From positions 1 through 23,987 of the forward strand of contig CAMLIY010000015.1 of the NCBI GenBank assembly GCA_946480125.1: 23,987 bases of DNA, given 5' to 3'. Below are positions 22,542 through 23,987 of the stretch, one piece after another. Each line of letters starts with the position of its first letter. Within the stretch, counting starts at the first letter, position 1. A program made the translations under genes and the position numbers. The notes beneath the pieces are model-generated. The model saw only the letters and a list, made by a program, of their open reading frames with translations, had not been told where the DNA came from and made no database searches. The stretch comes from an uncultured Asticcacaulis sp. (GTDB taxonomy: Bacteria; Pseudomonadota; Alphaproteobacteria; Caulobacterales; Caulobacteraceae).

Positions 22542-23362
22542 CCTACCCCAGCAAAAAACGTAACTACGATTTTCCGGTCGATTTTACCGAGGACGACCTT
22601 CCCAGCGCCTATCCTGACGATGCATGCGGTGACAATACCCAGGCCGCGATCAACTGCGTGACCAGTGTCGGATGGCCTAAACAGGCGGCGGGAGCCAATG
22701 GCGACCAGATCATCAATCAGGTCGAGAACCACGGCAATGCGACAGTGATTAATACCGTAGGCTGGGCAGACGGTTTCATTTTTACCAGTACGGATTTGAC
22801 AGAGGGCATTACCCTGCCGGCCGATTTTATTATGGCGGCGGATGAGGCGGAGCGCCTGCTGATCTTTGTGATCCGCCACGATGTACAGGTCACGGGCGGC
22901 GGCGGAGGTGTCGGAATCATCAGCAGCGATGATGCTAGTACAGGGCAATATAGCCTGTACGCAAACAAGGGCATGGTAGGGCAGGATGCTATCGTCCTGA
23001 GTGGGCCGGGCAATGAGTACCTGCACACCTATATTCCAGATGCCGCGCCCGCCGTGTACCTCAACGCCTTCCATTTTAAAAAAATCATATCGGGGGCGGA
23101 TACTGGCAAATATCAGATTGACGCCATTGTCGGGTCAAAAACCGCCATTCTGGCGACGCCGCCTGCTATTATGACCTCGACCGTGGTGACCGAGACCGCT
23201 TTGCCAACCGGTGGCACGGTCCGCGTCGGTCGCCGGCATGACACGACCAATGATTGGCGCGGAAAGTTTTTGTACGCCTTTTCTGACTGGCTGATCGATG
23301 GCCGCTCAGCGTTGCAAACCTGCCTCGATGTCTGGGATGAGCACATCAATGAGTGGTCGTAA
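22538..23362 (+). CDS. Tail-appended protein of unknown family (possible beta-sandwich)
   Basis: A 274-residue protein from ATG 22538, overlapping the fibre stop by four bases (ATGA), with AAAGG at 22524-22528. ATG 22529 is in the same frame but sits on the ribosome site. The N-terminus is charged (MTYPSKKRNYDFPVDFTEDDLPS). A Gly stretch (VQVTGGGGGVGII, about 120-132) and a C-terminal TVRVGRRHDTTNDWRGKFLYAFSDWLIDGRSALQTCLDVWDEH segment look like a concanavalin/LamG-type beta sandwich, in which the W-x-G-K-[FL]-x-Y-x-x-x-D pattern is common. It follows the fibre and precedes lysis, so an adsorption or fibre accessory role is likely. I do not recognise a closer family. Confidence 0.6.
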   Translation: MTYPSKKRNYDFPVDFTEDDLPSAYPDDACGDNTQAAINCVTSVGWPKQAAGANGDQIINQVENHGNATVINTVGWADGFIFTSTDLTEGITLPADFIMAADEAERLLIFVIRHDVQVTGGGGGVGIISSDDASTGQYSLYANKGMVGQDAIVLSGPGNEYLHTYIPDAAPAVYLNAFHFKKIISGADTGKYQIDAIVGSKTAILATPPAIMTSTVVTETALPTGGTVRVGRRHDTTNDWRGKFLYAFSDWLIDGRSALQTCLDVWDEHINEWS

Positions 23363-23457
23363 GTTAGTATGTGGATGACACCATTAGCCACAGCGCAGCG
23401 CGATTGGGGCGCCTGCAATGCGCATGTTTCTCTCTCCTCATAAAAAGGGTCAATATC

Positions 23458-23987
23458 ATGGATATATTCGCACACTGGCGCGAGATCGCCAGGCCGTGGT
23501 CGGCGAAACTCGCCGTCATCGCTACCGCCATTTTTGCCTGGGCGCTGGCGGCGCCGGATCAAATTCTAAATCTCTGGCACCTGATCGGGGGCGATGCCGT
23601 GGCGGCCTATCTGCCGGCGGCCTGGGCGCAGCGCATTGCCTTTGCCGTCTATGTGCTGTCTTTGGCCTCGCGCCTGATCAAGCAGGATACTGTCGCGGCG
23701 AAAATCAAGCGCTTTCTGGCGTGGTTCGGCCATATGACAGCCGATAAGTCGGGCGAGGTGGCGAAAAAGGCGGCGCTGGGCCTTGGTGCTGCCGGCTGCG
23801 TGCTGACTATGTCAACCTATGGTTATGGCCAATATGAACGCCTTGAGGGCAACAAGCTGGTGGCCTATGCCGATCCGGCCACGAAAGCCGACCCGTGGAC
23901 GATCTGCGGCGGGGCCACGGGCAAGATCTATTATGATGGCAAGGTTGTCACGGTGCGCAAGGGTCTGGTGCTGACGGCGAAGCAGTG
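23458..23987 (+). CDS. Holin-like / lysozyme (SAR-endolysin-like) in-frame fusion, partial
   Basis: The frame opens at ATG 23458, with AAAAAGGG at about 23442-23449, and has no stop before the window ends (176 codons). Residues 1-80 are holin-like: WREIARPWSAKLAVIATAIFAWALAAP (7-33) has one membrane helix, and QRIAFAVYVLSLASRLIKQ (58-76) a second; this resembles DUF7940-type holins. From 93 (an internal ATG at 23734) to the end the protein looks like a phage lysozyme. An Ala/Gly-rich hydrophobic stretch (AALGLGAAGCVLTMSTYGY, 105-123) may be a SAR segment. It is followed by YERLEGNKLVAYAD and PWTICGGATG, giving a likely catalytic Glu130, Asp139 and Thr148. The three extra residues between D and T are unusual. 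Lysozyme cleaves host peptidoglycan at lysis. Confidence 0.8.
   Translation, partial: MDIFAHWREIARPWSAKLAVIATAIFAWALAAPDQILNLWHLIGGDAVAAYLPAAWAQRIAFAVYVLSLASRLIKQDTVAAKIKRFLAWFGHMTADKSGEVAKKAALGLGAAGCVLTMSTYGYGQYERLEGNKLVAYADPATKADPWTICGGATGKIYYDGKVVTVRKGLVLTAKQ

Noticed and set aside
23369..23443. Possible 24-residue frame from ATG 23369 in the gap before the lysis gene
   Set aside because: It has no ribosome site and no recognisable features, so I treat the 95-base gap as non-coding.
23418..23747. 109-residue + strand frame over the lysis region
   Set aside because: It has an Arg/Gly-rich translation without motifs and overlaps the holin/lysozyme frame, which has clear domain features.
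1..23987. Search for integrase, att sites, CRISPR arrays, tRNA genes, insertion sequences and defence or toxin genes
   Set aside because: None was seen; all confident genes belong to phage replication control, structure or lysis.

Overview
The window is a contiguous block of a lambda-like siphovirus genome, either a prophage or a phage. All credible genes lie on the + strand. They run from a replication/regulation segment through DNA packaging, head, neck, tail and adsorption genes, and the window ends inside a lysis gene. The DNA is GC-rich (about 60% by eye). The protein families (GpA-type terminase, protease-capsid fusion, DUF6441-like neck protein, DUF7940-like holin) suggest a phage of an alphaproteobacterium, perhaps Caulobacterales; that host call is an inference. 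I see no integrase, att site, tRNA, rRNA, CRISPR array or host gene, so lysogeny cannot be decided here.

Region 1 (1-2350, early/regulatory): the 3' end of an unknown gene, two tandem helix-turn-helix paralogues, a NusG-family protein and a tiny Cys-rich reading frame. The longer HTH protein is a likely replication initiator whose own coding sequence contains iteron-like repeats. The NusG paralogue stands where lambda keeps its late antiterminator Q. A non-coding stretch rich in TCACC/GGTGA pentamers then precedes the terminase genes.

Region 2 (2349-11165, packaging, head and neck): small and large terminase, gpW-like joining protein, gpB-like portal, a fused prohead protease/scaffold/major capsid gene with a duplicated internal N-terminus, a DUF2190-type decoration protein flanked by RNA hairpins, an FI-position protein with a KAAAD repeat, an FII-like protein, a DUF6441-like protein and a tail terminator. 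The order matches lambda W-B-C/E-D-FI-FII-Z-U.

Region 3 (11200-19550, tail): tail tube protein with an inserted domain, a G/GT tail chaperone pair with a programmed -1 frameshift signal (A AAA AAC), a 1081-residue tape measure protein, two tail-tip proteins and a 602-residue central tail protein. Most start and stop codons overlap or abut, indicating translational coupling.

Region 4 (19551-23987, adsorption and lysis): a small fibre-like protein, a large fibre carrying a recent perfect 180-bp tandem duplication and a C-terminal SGNH hydrolase domain, another appended tail protein, and a reading frame running off the window that joins a holin-like N-terminus to a lysozyme (SAR-endolysin-like) domain without a stop.

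No defence or toxin cargo was recognised. The most informative signals are the -1 frameshift site, the holin/endolysin in-frame fusion, the iteron cluster inside the initiator gene, the NusG-like protein in the Q position, the protease-capsid fusion with duplicated N-terminus, and the 180-bp fibre duplication.
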